Shown here: piece after piece, positions 7,815 to 19,099 of the stretch | Numbering within the stretch: position 1 is the stretch's first letter | Layout of the letters: every line of letters starts with the position of its first letter | Assembly: GCA_016617855.1 (NCBI GenBank) | Contig: JAECUM010001880.1 | Location: 62,001 to 126,000, forward strand | Direction of reading: 5' to 3' | Source: Megalonaias nervosa | Taxonomy: Eukaryota; Mollusca; Bivalvia; Unionida; Unionidae | Length of the DNA stretch: 64,000 nucleotides | The notes under the pieces: model-generated | The model's input: the letters and a program-made list of their open reading frames with translations, nothing else | Told to the model about the DNA's origin: nothing | Databases searched by the model: none | Translations under genes and position numbers: made by a program

Positions 7815-9370
7815 ATGAGCTATTATACAAAATTTGGAACATTAGTAGGAGATTCATCAGCTGAAAGTACAACAATAACAGACGGTAAGGTTGATTTATC
7901 AGGCTATCTAAAAAAATCCGGCGACACAATGACGGGAAACCTGTTTATGTCAAATCAACGAGTACTAGGTTTAGAAACAAATTATCCGCCACTGATAGTT
8001 GCTGATACACAAGCTGTTAGTTATGCACAACTAAGATCAGTTGACGACAGCAAGTTAGATAAATCTGGTGGAACTTCAAGCGGTAACTTAGATATGTCAG
8101 GGAAAAAAATTATAAATTTGGAGACCGAGTATCCACCAGCAAACTTAAATCAAACTCAAGCGGTAAGTTATTTGCAGGTAAAGTATGTTGATGATAATAA
8201 ACTTGATAAAATAGGTGGGATAGTTACAGGTAATATCAATATGTCATGGAAAAAAATTACATACCTTGGAGACCCAGCCGCATATACAGATGCAGCAACA
8301 AAAAAATACGTCGATGATCAAGAATCTAAGTACGTATTAGTCAACGGTGGTATAATGCGTGCATTTCTCAACATGAGCAATAACGGTATTAATAATCTTA
8401 GAACACCAGAATCAGATTTCGACGCTGCAACGAAGAAATATGTAGACGCTAATAAACTTGATAAAATAGGTGGGACAGTTACAGGTAATATCAACATGTC
8501 AGGAAAAAAATTATTAATTTGGAGACTACGTATCCGCCAGAAAACTTAAATCAAACACAAGCTGTAAGTTATGCGCAACTAAAATCTGTTGACGATAATA
8601 AACTTAACAAAGCCGGTGATACAATGACTGGTGACCTGTCCATGTTAAATTCAAAAATAACCGGATTACCTGTAACCGCACCATCTGATAACACTGATGT
8701 TATTAGTTATGCTCAATTAAAAGAAGAACTTAACCCATATTTTAAGAAATCCGGTGGACCGATGTCAGGAAATATAAACATGAAAGCCAATAAGATAATG
8801 ACGAATTACGTTCCAGTTAACCCTAACGATCTGACAAATAAAGCGTATGTTGACAGTGTGTTTAGTATTGTAAAACGAACCAAAAACAATGTTGGGTATA
8901 TTCCAATAGTGTCTAAGTCATCAGTTGGATTTGATGTAAGCGCATCATCGTTTTATCCTGAAAATTATCCTATTTACGCTTTCTCTGATAGAAACGAGTG
9001 GACGACTAACGGAGAAATTGAAAATTTTTGGATCAAAATTAAATGTCCCACTGCAGTTGCTATTTGGCAATTTCATTTGCGAGGCCGATTAAATCCCACT
9101 GCAGCTGCTTCTCTTTATTTGCGAGGCCGATCAAATCCTAGCGTTGGTCAAATTTATAATTGGAAATTAGAAGGATCAAATGATGATATTAATTGGGCAA
9201 CATTGTATAGCACAACATACACTTACATTTCAATAACACAATATTTTACGATTCCGACTGAAAACATTGTCAACAAGTACTTGTATTTTCGAGTTTATGT
9301 TATTACTGCTGAACGTCCGTTTCCAGGATTGACAGCATTTCAAATATATACACTCGCTGATCAAATTTAA
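7815..9370 (+). pseudogene. Phage-type repeat fibre with discoidin-like C-terminal domain (frameshift)
   Basis: Two overlapping ORFs (7815-8549 and 8519-9370) form one gene split by a frameshift near 8510. The shaft consists of seven repeats of about 35-48 residues with the pattern GDTMTGNLxMSNxxI...L, several followed by DAATKKYVD or TQAVSYAQLKSVDDNKL, as in phage tail-fibre and receptor-binding proteins. The last 140 residues resemble an F5/8 type C (discoidin) domain: WIKIKCPTAVAIWQFHLRGR, YNWKLEGSNDDINW, YLYFRVYV. The head has a local duplication (LRGRLNP / LRGRSNP) absent from copy B. A trimeric attachment fibre with a sugar- or lipid-binding tip is the obvious hypothesis; there is no direct evidence of virion location. 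Confidence 0.8.
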
Positions 9371-9387
9371 TCTAGTGTTATAAAATA

Positions 9388-10691
9388 ATGTCAGAACCAC
9401 CAATTATAACTATTGCGAAAGAATTTTATGATAATATTATTAACCCTAAAATAGATGTTGGAGCTGTTAATGACATAACAAAAATGTTACAAAGTTTGAA
9501 AAAACTTGGCATCTAATCATTAGACAATTCAACATTGCCAGAAAATTCTGCTAATTTTATTCGCGTTATGCATATGCGAGGACCACAACTGAAAAAAGCA
9601 ATAGAAAACTTTGACATTATAAGCAGATATTGTCATCCCGATGATTGTCTGGAAGAACAAAAACAAGTTGAAATTATACTTAAAAAAATATTACTCGAGC
9701 TTGATTGGTATAGCATAGATTTGATAATAAAATCAGACTTAATAAAAGCACGAGTTTATAGTGGAAGAACATTGGAAGAAAGACGAATAAACGAAAATCA
9801 TACTCGTCTTGACAAACTAGCGGAAACTAAGAAAATTAAAAGAAAAAGAAACAAAAATGTAAATGATAATTTTTCAAAACGATATATTTTTAAACATCTC
9901 GGTATGTACTACAATGACAAAGAAACCTTAGTCAAAATCGTTACTATGACGTCAGACGCAGAGTTAATTATTGAAGTGTACGCAAACGCAATTTTGCCAA
10001 TGATACGTGTAAAAGACCCAGAATTTGATCCGATTATTGTTAACAAGTCTCTAAAGATAATCAAAACTTTAGAAGATGAAATTAGTAATTTTAATGATGA
10101 TGAGCGAGAAAAGTTTTTTGAAGAAGTCAATCAAACAAAGTTAGAAGAAAAGTCTGATTCTTATTACGACATAAGTGAAGAAGACGATGTTCCATTCCCA
10201 TCATTACAATACTCTAGACAATTGTCATTACGGAATTATTACAACGAAGTTAAAACCATACTCACAAAACCATATGAAAAATTAATGTTAAAAGTAGCTT
10301 CTGCTGTTGGTCTTCTTACAATTGACCTAGATGAGCTTAAGAAATTAATGCTAGCAAATTTCGTAGTCGCATATGCAATTGTCAGACAACATCTTGTTCT
10401 CAAAAATTTCACATTAGATCAGTTGAGCTTAGTTTTAGGGTATATTGATGAAACAGAATCGATTACAGTAATTTTGTGAATAAAACAGATTTGTATGAAA
10501 GTGAAGTAGGAAGTAGTTTTGATTCGTATGCTTGGTTAATGAAAAATGAGGTATTAACAGATGAACGATATAGGGATACTTCGTCAGATGTTTTTGACAA
10601 GTACAGAGAATTTATAGCTGATCCTAAAAATAATAAATTCAGCGAGTTTCTTGATTCGATTGTTGGTGCTAGAACTTTTGTTTTTGTGTAA
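9388..10691 (+). pseudogene. Unknown Polinton protein of about 430 aa (broken)
   Basis: The gene starts MSEPPIITIAKEF at 9388, 18 bp after the fibre stop. A TAA at 9514-9516 (codon 43) interrupts it, the same frame runs on to 10479, and a one-base loss there moves the remainder to 10476-10691. The copy B homologue (25024-26238) confirms that these pieces are one gene. The product is charged and helical, with conserved segments MRGPQLKKAIENFDII, SYYDISEEDDVPF and LRKLMLANFVVAYAI, and ends in FLDSIVGAR. No catalytic motif is recognised. It is co-oriented with the fibre gene and may be a partner of it, or a replication or scaffold protein. Confidence 0.6.
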
Positions 10692-10704
10692 AAAAAACTG
10701 TATA

Positions 10705-11186
10705 ATGAAAAAACATATAGTTGATTTCAATCATATTTCAGAAAAAATTCCAAAACAAGATGTGGACGCTCTAATGCAATATTACAAATATTATCATAAA
10801 AAAAACTTTGGTGTGTAAAAAAATGTTACAAATACTATAACAGAATACTTCGAGTAATATCATATTTGCCACTGTTAATGACTAGCTCTGGTATAATTTC
10901 AAGTGGAGCATCATTAAATCCGTTTTTGTTAATTATATCTGGTGTCGGTGTTTCTCTTGCAACAGCGTGTAAAAAAATTGAACCTCGTCTTGCGACTAAA
11001 AAAAATTCTTGTAAAACAGCAAGTATCACCTATAAAAAATTACTTGATCAAATACGATCTTATTTGCGTGGTATAAAATATGATATGGACGATTTAATAC
11101 GCGAGTTCCGTATTATTGACAGTATGTTAACAGATATTCTACCAATGAGAGTCAGCAGATATGAAAAAGATTATCATAAAATATAG
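10705..11186 (+). pseudogene. Short membrane protein of the fibre strand (broken)
   Basis: The ATG at 10705 (MKKHIVDFNHISEKIPKQDV) is followed by a TAA after 38 codons. Another frame (10866-11186) carries a hydrophobic Gly/Ser-rich segment (SSGASLNPFLLIISGVGVS) and a charged helical tail (IRSYLRGIKYDMDDLIREF) up to a TAG at 11184-11186. The copy B version is at 24518-25001. One or two membrane-spanning segments are likely. The last gene before the TIR; function unknown. Confidence 0.55.
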
Positions 11187-11219
11187 GTTACAACAGTAGA
11201 TGTTCAATTTTGTATAGCT

Positions 11220-11499
11220 TTAGAAATATCATTATCAAATAAAATATCAACCATATTGTCAATAAATATCATCACATCATCTGCCCAACCCGCTATTCTC
11301 ATATCATTTTCAGTCGCGAATAGCCATACTGACCCATATTTTGGTGATATATGATATCCAACTTTTTAATACAATCGCTTATTATTTTAGTTTTTATACC
11401 AGTATAACTTGAGGCTGATTTGATAGAATTAAATCTCTTACAAAATCTGTTTGTCAGATCAAATCCAACATGTCGGATTGACGTTGACGGATATCCCAT
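11220..11499 (-). pseudogene. NUMOD1-like small protein in the TIR (broken)
   Basis: The homologue of the intact ORF at 24242-24526. The recognisable part is HVGFDLTNRFCKRFNSI and ASSYTGIKTKIISDCIKK, a NUMOD1/IENR1-like DNA-binding pattern (F-S-I-x-x-A ... TGI ... I). A frameshift follows, and the tail (YGSVWLF-like) is in another frame. It lies wholly inside the TIR, so each complete element should carry two copies. Confidence 0.55.
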
Positions 11500-11724
11500 A
11501 TTATATATAATATTTCATTTCTTTAATATGAAAAAATCTATTGGGCTAGAACCCTCTTTGGGTTTGAAAATAACTTCATTTTCTGAGATAAGAGGGTGGT
11601 TTTTAATGGAGAGGGGGTATCTAATGTGATGAAAAAATGTCATAATATATTTATTTTTGATGGGGTGAGGACTTTCTAGGCTAAAGCCGTCTTTGAGCTC
11701 AAACCCTCATCTATATATACTACT
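11220..11724. repeat. Terminal inverted repeat of copy A
   Basis: Matches both TIRs of copy B, including the NUMOD1-like ORF and the terminal AGTAGTATA...AGATGAGG sequence (read on the minus strand from 11724). It is about 505 bp here, longer than the 410 bp of copy B because of extra sequence near the tip. The flanking base pairs 11725-11730 are ATAGAT; the partner flank is outside the window. Confidence 0.8.
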
Positions 11725-12440
11725 ATAGATTTGACACATGTAATAGTCAACAGCAAGAGCAAGATGTGGTACTGCAAGCCGATGAACTCTTTTAAAGTTC
11801 GTAGGTAATTGGGACATTTAGTTCCTTATCTGCGTCGCAAGAATTTTTCATTACAAACACATTATGTTAAGAAATCAGATGGCATCACCAATCACAAGAA
11901 CAGTAATTTGATACGGTTTCATATACCTCGCACTTTCACGGCGGAGAGCTATAGCTAAAATCAATTCTTCAGGTCCTGATTTACCCTTTTGTCCCCATTA
12001 GATGTAATACAGCAAAGAGATAAAATGGTAATAATCAGTACTGAATGTTAAATCTATCAAAAAACGTATATTATAGTGAGGAAAGACGTGAAATATTCGT
12101 CATCATCTTAGTCAACGTCGCTCTCGTCATCATAATCAGCAGCAGCATCGTACTTGTTTTGACTTGCGTATCATTATCATCACTATCATCATCGTCATCG
12201 ACATCTTCTCAATAGTTATATTAATAAATAGAGTAAAAAAGATTGTATTGTAAAATATGTATTCTCTCAGACTGTATTGCGTGGAATAAATAAAAACGAA
12301 ATATCTAACAAAAGTTAATGTATTATCTATATAAAATATGTTTCAATACTGCAAATGTAGATAAAATTATTATGAGATAAAATGTTGATAATACTACCAA
12401 ATTAAAACATGAACAATCATGATGAAATTATAAAAAAATG
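11725..12440. other. Host DNA between Polinton A and the MGAT4-like exon
   Basis: No ORF or repeat family is recognised. Because the glycosyltransferase gene runs leftwards, this stretch should contain its 3' untranslated region. A clustered CATCATCAT-type simple sequence lies near 12100-12210. I see no clear element boundary other than the Polinton end at 11724. Confidence 0.4.
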
Positions 12441-13591
12441 CTACCTGGTAAATATGGCAATTTCTTCTATTATAGCCCAAAAAGGTTGTGATTTTGTAAC
12501 CCGAATCACTATGCACTTTGTTTTGAATTCTCCCATTTTTGAGGAAATATTATTCGCGTCAATTTTTCCGTCAACAAAACGTCCAAGTGTTACGTAGTTA
12601 GAGCATTTCGCTGAGGTGCTGTCTATAAAATCTAGAGAAATACAAGCATTTAATTCACCATTATAAATCATATCTGTTGGATATTGTTCTGCACCAGTCT
12701 CTACAACAGCTCTATAAATAGGTTGGGGATTATCGAACACTATCGTTACTGTATCGTTTTCTTTAAGATTATCGTGACTCCAAAAATACCCCGGAGACTT
12801 CAAATATGGAGATTCGACTGGAAAATCCGGGTTAGTTTTCATCGTTGTGAACAAACGCGCAGGGGGATTATCCCCCATGTACTTCTTTTTATGAAAACCA
12901 ACAAAACGATCTTTAAGCGGTTGAATCTTTCCTGGTAATGACGATTCTATTCCTATATGTTGAAAAAGCGTTGGTTTGTGAATCCTTCGACTTGTCTGAG
13001 ACATTAGAACATTAAAGTAGGCAAAAATATAGTCCACTGGTTGTTCTTGATAAAAAAGCAAAATCAATCTGCTTAGATGTTCCAAATCTCTGGAATGATA
13101 CAGCTTCCCAATGAAACCAAGTTCTGAAAATTCCAAACATATCCATTCATCTTTTTGCTCAGCAATGTACTTTTTAATAGCATTATAATATCCATCACTC
13201 GCCACAACGTCATCCTCTAGCTGCATGTAAAATTCAGACAAATTTTTACTGTAGCGCATTAAGTAAGCATAATCGACATTCTGTTTTGAGCGCCATTTAA
13301 CTTTGTCTTGAGAATCACCATACGTAGACTTCAAGTTATCTAATTTTGGATAAAATGAAGACGGAGCATTGATAATATACAAAACTCCTCTCTCTACGTA
13401 GATATGGAAGCGTTCATACAAATATTTTGCCATCGAAATTTTCCATTCTGTATCAAGATCGGCAAGAAATATAACAAACACGATTTCTCTTAAGTCCTCC
13501 TCCGCAGTTTTGTTGAACATGGACGTCAGTGTTTGGAAGATATAGGTATTGTTCTGTCTTCTTATTGTGGGTATTCCTATCGTCAGGAAAC
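12441..13591 (-). CDS. MGAT4-like: MGAT4-like N-acetylglucosaminyltransferase (GT54), last coding exon
   Basis: The exon begins after a splice acceptor (TTTTGTTGCAG, read on the minus strand, ending at 13592) and runs in frame to a TAG at 12441, giving about 383 residues. It opens with FLTIGIPTIRR, then contains the family signature FYMQLEDDVV (DxD-type metal site), DEWICLEFSELGFIGKLYHS and PTLFQHIGIESSLPGKIQ. The C-terminal part (YLKSPGYFWS...PFWAIIEEIAIF) is the beta-sandwich lectin-like domain of GnT-IV enzymes. The enzyme adds beta-1,4 GlcNAc to the alpha-1,3 mannose arm of N-glycans in the Golgi. The signal anchor and N-terminal exons must lie upstream (right), beyond a (TA)n tract about 20 bp from the acceptor; I could not identify them. 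This is the only clear host enzyme gene in the window. Confidence 0.88.
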
Positions 13592-13608
13592 CTGCAACAA
13601 AACGAAAA

Positions 13609-13611
<3 letters not shown>

Positions 13612-13686
<75 letters not shown>
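13612..13686. repeat. (TA)n microsatellite
   Basis: About 75 bp of nearly perfect TA repeats with two TG interruptions at the right end, lying about 20 bp from the MGAT4-like exon acceptor in the intron. ORFs made of Ile-Tyr repeats here are artefacts. Confidence 0.97.
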
Positions 13687-15094
13687 GTGGTGGTGGTTGG
13701 GGTTCGGTGCTCCCAATATTTTAATTAAACTATTATAGAAGTCCCACCCAGGCTCGATTTTAGTTGGAAGTTAAATTAGTGAAAGACAGATGTACAACTC
13801 CGAGTCCCCAGTCAGCAATGCCGACGATTAAATGGTTAAATATACAAAAAAGGGTGAAATTCAATAAATAACAATTTAATAACAATGCAGTAGTCAAATG
13901 ATTCAAATTTCCAATTACACTCCTTCCGCTCGACCCTTTAATAGCCTATTGCATGACTTGATTAGCAGTGTGAGATCGATTTCCACCTGTCCTTGTAATA
14001 TATTCCACTCGTCTGTGGTATTCTTCTCTCCTGTTTCTCCCAATTCCTTCTCCTCTTCCTCCATGACTTTCTCCAAATTCCTTCTCCTCCTCCTCGACTT
14101 CTCTATACTCCTTCTCCTCCTCCTCCGCTTCCTCCTCCAGACTCATTTTTCTCTTCTCCGCCTTCTATCCACCTTCTCTCCACCGACTAGACTTCTGTCG
14201 ACTTCGACTGTTCGGCTAGTCTCAATTCCGTCTCCACCTCTTGGAGACTCGGGACTCAATGGAACCGGAAGTTCTCTGTCCCCTAAAAAGCTTCCTGTGA
14301 AAACACAAGGACGGTGCACTATTTTTCCTTATCCCTCTCATCTCACACTACACACAGCCTATCATCAGATAACGGCTATTAAATTTCTTCGGTCACGCAT
14401 TCATTCACATCGAGATACCCATACGTTCTTGTATGGTAAAACAAACGTCATAATACAGCACGGTATCAATTACTTCTTATACATACGTCAATAAATTGCG
14501 TCACATCAAGTACATATTCCTAATCCCGTTATGCTAAACAATATCAAAATAATCAGATGCATTTCTTTACCTTACACTCATACAAAGTACGCAAATATTC
14601 AAATATCCATGCTCTGATATATTCATACGTCCATAGTAACTAATCTTACATACTTCAACTATTCCAAATTCACAATTCAAGCATGTGTAAATTCTAACAT
14701 AAAACATTAATAAATGCACTAGTTTACTACGAAGTAACCTAAAAGCGAATTACAAAATTAATTCTGACCACAAGCTAACAATCTACATAATTCCGCCTCG
14801 CATCTAATAATTCTCTACGTAGGCTCAAGCCCATTTCTCAAATACGCATGTAAAGGAAACACTACAAAGGCAATTCTACATACTAAACGATGCTAGTAAT
14901 TAAGTATACATACTACAAATAATTATAATTATGATGCCGTAATATTCTGCAAAAATCGAGCAAATAACTTACTGACCTTTCGAAGCTTTGTCTTTCCTTA
15001 GAATATACCTCTAAGTTTTACCGCCAAATTACGAGTGTCTCTCTCGGAGTAACCCTATTGCCCAAAAATCTGTCTAGGCGAAACTAACTTCGTT
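13687..15094. other. Intron/intergenic DNA with a CT-rich tract
   Basis: No gene is recognised. From about 14020 to 14260 the + strand is strongly pyrimidine-rich (CTCCTCCTC, TTCTCC runs), which creates a spurious 198-codon ORF. The rest is AT-rich without recognisable coding or transposon features. Confidence 0.5.
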
Positions 15095-15751
15095 TAGGTG
15101 GCGCTCTACAGTTTCGTATTTTGCATAGGGTTAGAATGTTAAAGAAAAAGAATTCCGCCTGGTTTCCTCACTAGTTATACTGGCTATTTAAAAAAGACCT
15201 TGTACATCTTAGGTATTGTTCAAAGAACCTTTAATTCCCTTTATTTTTGTGTATGATTGATGGGCGTAATATGGGTTATATAGTATACAGCTTGGCCTTA
15301 CTCCAGATGTGCACCTTTCAAAAAAGTGCTAGCTCCATTTGGTCATTTTCACTTCCTGAACTTCAGTGGCAAATTGTAAAAAAAAGAGCCGATAACTCTT
15401 TTACATTTTATATATTTGGTAATTCATTCATTGCACTTCCAGAAGATGGTGTTGTCTAGTCTGGCAAAATTCATTTTCCCTATTTTAATAACTGCTAAGG
15501 ATAGTGTACTTTAGACAAATTCAGGCTGATTTTTGGAGCACAAGGGAGCAGTCATTTTAGTTAGGAGTGTGCTAAGATCATTTACAATTTCCAAAAGTAC
15601 AATATCCAAAGAAATGTCAGTCACATTACATCAAAGCAGCATAAAGGTATGCCAACATTCTCTCCACTGTGCATGTTTTAAATGCAAACAACTTCACCTT
15701 ACATACGTCACTCTCTCAAAAGTACATAATAGCTGGTGAGCGCCCCCTTAA
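15095..15751. mobile_element. Non-autonomous TIR element, copy 1
   Basis: A 657-bp unit beginning TAGGTGGCGCTCTAC and ending with the near-inverse GTGAGCGCCCCCTTA. A second copy in the same orientation lies 1.37 kb downstream with about 90 percent or more identity by eye. No transposase ORF. TIRs with a GGGGGCGCTC core and a TTA(A)-like flank suggest a MITE. Confidence 0.75.
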
Positions 15752-16466
15752 AGAGCACATAAGTATTATTATTGTATGATTTCATTTTGATTATATGGCT
15801 GAAATATTTAAGTCGCAAGCACCAAAACAGTCCTTTTGAATAATTCTTCTGTATTTCCCCCCTCAGAACAGTATTTATTAGTCTCAGAATCTCAAACAGG
15901 TACAGTCCCCCCCCCACCTTATGATAAAAAGTGAGCTATTTTAAAAATACGCATTGCATTTTTTCAACATAGCAACCAGTTGTTATTCTGAAAGACAGGA
16001 ACATGAAACTAGCCATAATTATTCCTGAGATGTCAACAATAAATTTTACAGTTTGAAAAGGGATGGAACAGGTGAGGTTCATAAAGTTCAAAGGTCAAAG
16101 GATAAAATATTAGCTTATGGTTTAATATGGAAGAAAGCAAATTTGCTTTGTCATCATTTATTTTTTAATTTCATTGCAAATAAATGAAAAGAAACATTTT
16201 CACTATATATTTATTTTACTTAATGCAACAGTTTTAAATTTAAGTTGACTTTAATCCTATATTCTAAGACTTCTAATTTCCACATAATTAAGGCCACTAC
16301 TCACACAAATATGCCTCATGTGAAATTATGTAAGCAAGAGCAAAATAAGCATAATTAGCTTATTTTCATGCATAAAATCAATCTTAAGGTCCCATTTTAT
16401 TCAGAACATCATACATAATGATATGAAAATAAGAAAAACAATTGCATACATTTTTATATTTGTTTT
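15752..16466. other. Spacer between the two MITE copies
   Basis: AT-rich DNA with a C9 run near 15907; no gene or repeat recognised. Confidence 0.5.
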
Positions 16467-17121
16467 AAGGTGGCGCTCTACAGTTTCGTATTTTGCATAG
16501 GGTTAGAATTTTAAAGAAAAAGAACTCCCCCCGGGTTTCCTCACAAGTTATACTGGCTATTTAAAAAAGACCTTGTATATCTTAGGTATTGTTCAAAGAA
16601 CCTTTAATTTCCTTTAGTTTGGTGTATGATTGATGGGCGTAGTATGGGTTACAGAGTATACAGCTTGGCCTTACTCCAGATGTGCACCTTTCAAAAAAGT
16701 GCTAGCTCCACTTGGTCATTTTCACTTCCTGAACTTCAGAGGTAAATTGTAAAAAAACAGCCGATAACTTTTTTTTTACATTTTATATATTTGGTAATTC
16801 ATTCATTGCACTTTCAGAAGTTGGTATTGAAGTCTGGCAAAATTCATTTTCCCTATTTTAATAGCTGCTAAGGATAGTGTACTTTAGACAAATTCAGGCA
16901 GATTTTTGGAGCACGAGGGAGCAGTCATTTTAGTTAGCAGTGTGCTAAGATCATTTACAATTTCCAAAAGTACAATATCCAAAGAAATGTCAGTCACATT
17001 ACATCAAAGCAGCATAAAGGTATGCCAACATTCTCTCCACTGTGCATGTTTTAAATGCAAACAACTTCACCTTACATACGTCACTCTCTCAAAAGTACAT
17101 AATAACTGGTGAGCGCCCCCT
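16467..17121. mobile_element. Non-autonomous TIR element, copy 2
   Basis: Second copy of the 15095-15751 unit, with the same ends (AAGGTGGCGCTCTAC ... GTGAGCGCCCCCTTA) and a TTAA at the left junction. Small indels and substitutions separate the copies, including an expanded T-run near 16770. Confidence 0.75.
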
Positions 17122-18127
17122 TACGAGTTATGAAAGTTATCATTCGGATCTAAAATGTAATCACCCTCTATCTCAATTCCGATTGGATGTCGCTGTGGAC
17201 CGATCCAATCAAACTTAGCGGACAATGGCCCTCTCGCTGTCTGTCAACGTTGGGACGGATGAGAACACACCCTGCTAACCCCGCGGGCTTCCCTCTGATC
17301 TTAGGACTAATCTTTAACACATAACTGTGATAACTACAAGCCTTTGTCAAATGATACGAGCGGTCGCCTACGCCAGCTCAAGTTTCCGGTCTCTGGCGGG
17401 TCACGGTAACCTTGCGTAAGAGATTAACACTAGCTAGCGGCAACCTTTAGTCATCAAACACATGGCCGCGGTAATATTCCCAAGACAGTCGTTTATAGCT
17501 TATACATGACTTTATAGCTGGGGCTTAGCAAACGTGACACCACCCCAAATCTCTATATTTTTAAGATCATTTTATTACCCAAAGTGCAAGCCATGCATAA
17601 AGTTTGGTCAAAGAACTTACTGAAAAACAAAAGCTACTCTGCAAAACATATTTTCCTTTGACCTTGACTTTGAGCTCAAAATCAAAAGACCTCTTCCATA
17701 CCTTAAGTGCATGGTGTCTACAAACTTTTGGTCATGATCTAAAAGTTGTGATGCAAAAGTCATTTTTCTTCCTTTAAAGTGACCACATTTAACCTACTGA
17801 CCCCCAAATTAATAGGCTCCATTCTTCACAAATGTCTCTTAAACCAAAAGTCACAAGGATAAGATGTATGGTCGAGAACTGAACTTTTTGTGTAGAAGCC
17901 ATCCACAAAGTTTCTTAATCGTAGATGGTGGGAAATCTTCAGTTATGTTGTGAAATTATTCTTCTTCTTTCAGCCAGTGACATTCACCTCTGGCCTTTTC
18001 ACCCACAAAACGATAGGATTCCTTCTCGCCCCAGGTGCAAACTATCCACAAAATCTGGTAATTGTAAATGGTGGAAATTCGAGTTATTATGTAGAAATCA
18101 AATTAGTAGGAGACCAATGAATAACAT
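17122..18127. other. Unassigned host DNA
   Basis: A GC-richer segment (17150-17480) gives way to AT-rich DNA with TTTGACCTTGACTTTGAGC-like repeat-style sequence near 17655. Possibly old repeat remnants; nothing I can name. Confidence 0.4.
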
Positions 18128-18610
18128 CTTCCCTAGCCAAGGCTCCGATAACCTTATCTACACCTTGGCGGTGCTTTTTGTCCTAACGACATCTATTGGA
18201 TTTCATGTGTTGCTTCCCTTAGTATGTAACGCCAACTAACCAATAGCGTAGTGCATTGTACATCGGCCGAAAACGGTGGTGGCAATTGATCTGAAAAGGA
18301 TACTTTGTAAGTTTAACATCGAAAGTATGAATATGTACCGGAGGGAAGCCATTACAGGTCTATTTGAGTGAAAGGTATTTGCGCCAACATGGACCGGCAC
18401 TGGAAAAGTGATTATTTATCAGTCCATTCAAGTTGTGTGCACCCATTGTCTCGATCACGTAGGAACAGTGTTCAAATTTGAACAACTTAATCTTGATTGG
18501 ATGCGATGGTTTGCCGCCGCATCCAGTGAAATTCACAGACCCGAAGCACAGAAATATCTGCTCGATATGCCAAGGTGTAGACAGGGTTACTGGAACCTTG
18601 GCTAGCGAAG
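18128..18610. mobile_element. MITE-like element with ~45-bp TIRs
   Basis: CTTCCCTAGCCAAGGCTCC...ACACCTTGGCG at the left is the inverse of TGCCAAGGTGTAGAC...GGAACCTTGGCTAGCGAAG at the right, with weaker pairing for another 50 bp or so. The unit is 483 bp long with no transposase. The superfamily is not assigned. Confidence 0.6.
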
Positions 18611-19099
18611 ATGAATGAAGAATAGAATCCACCTTGTGTCCGGTGTTTAAAAAGGTATACAAAATAAAAGATAAAGGACAACAAATTTAAATAATTAAGT
18701 TATGTATGGGATCAACATTTTTAAAATATAAACCATTTTTTCAATAACTCCAAGATTTTCTTTGATGGCACATCATCAAAAGCTCTCTAAAGGAGTTCAT
18801 ATCAAAAAGCTCCTCACAAGATGGAAGTCAATACACTGGACAAGAATATGTCCTACTGTCAATGGACACTGGCAATATATGCATTTTGGTTGAAGTTTGC
18901 CATTCAGGAGGTATGTGTAACCAGATATATGTAAGTAACACAATACAGTACCATATCATCTCTGTGATTTGTACTATATGAAGGAAGAAGGGAAGCTACT
19001 CTTCATGGGTTTCATGATCCGAAGCATCTTTATGGAGTTGTCATTTTATATATTTCACCAAGTATGCAGAGCATGACAATTTACATATTATTTGAAGTC

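Larger units (their letters stand above)
1..11724 (-). mobile_element. Polinton/Maverick copy A (partial, enters from left edge)
   Basis: This is the capsid-side part of a Polinton-type element, read from its TIR at 11724 leftwards. It carries integrase, protease, MCP, penton, packaging ATPase and fibre genes in the same order as copy B at 24097-40101, but on the opposite strand. The PolB end must lie left of the window. The terminus on the + strand reads ...TATATATACTACT, matching the AGTAGTATA start of copy B, and AG...CT termini are usual for Polintons. The MCP, pX-like, small basic, 114-aa and integrase ORFs are open, whereas penton, ATPase, fibre and the terminal genes carry stops or frameshifts. 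It is therefore a fairly young but inactive-looking copy. Confidence 0.9.

Noticed and set aside
7815..9370. Bacteriophage contamination as the source of the fibre gene
   Set aside because: The gene is embedded between Polinton genes in two separate copies with different mutations, and base composition matches the rest of the element.
13453..13738. Ile-Tyr repeat ORFs on both strands
   Set aside because: Encoded by the (TA)n tract.
13898..14494. 198-codon Ser/Leu-rich ORF
   Set aside because: Arises from a CT-rich tract; no domain, no support on codon pattern.
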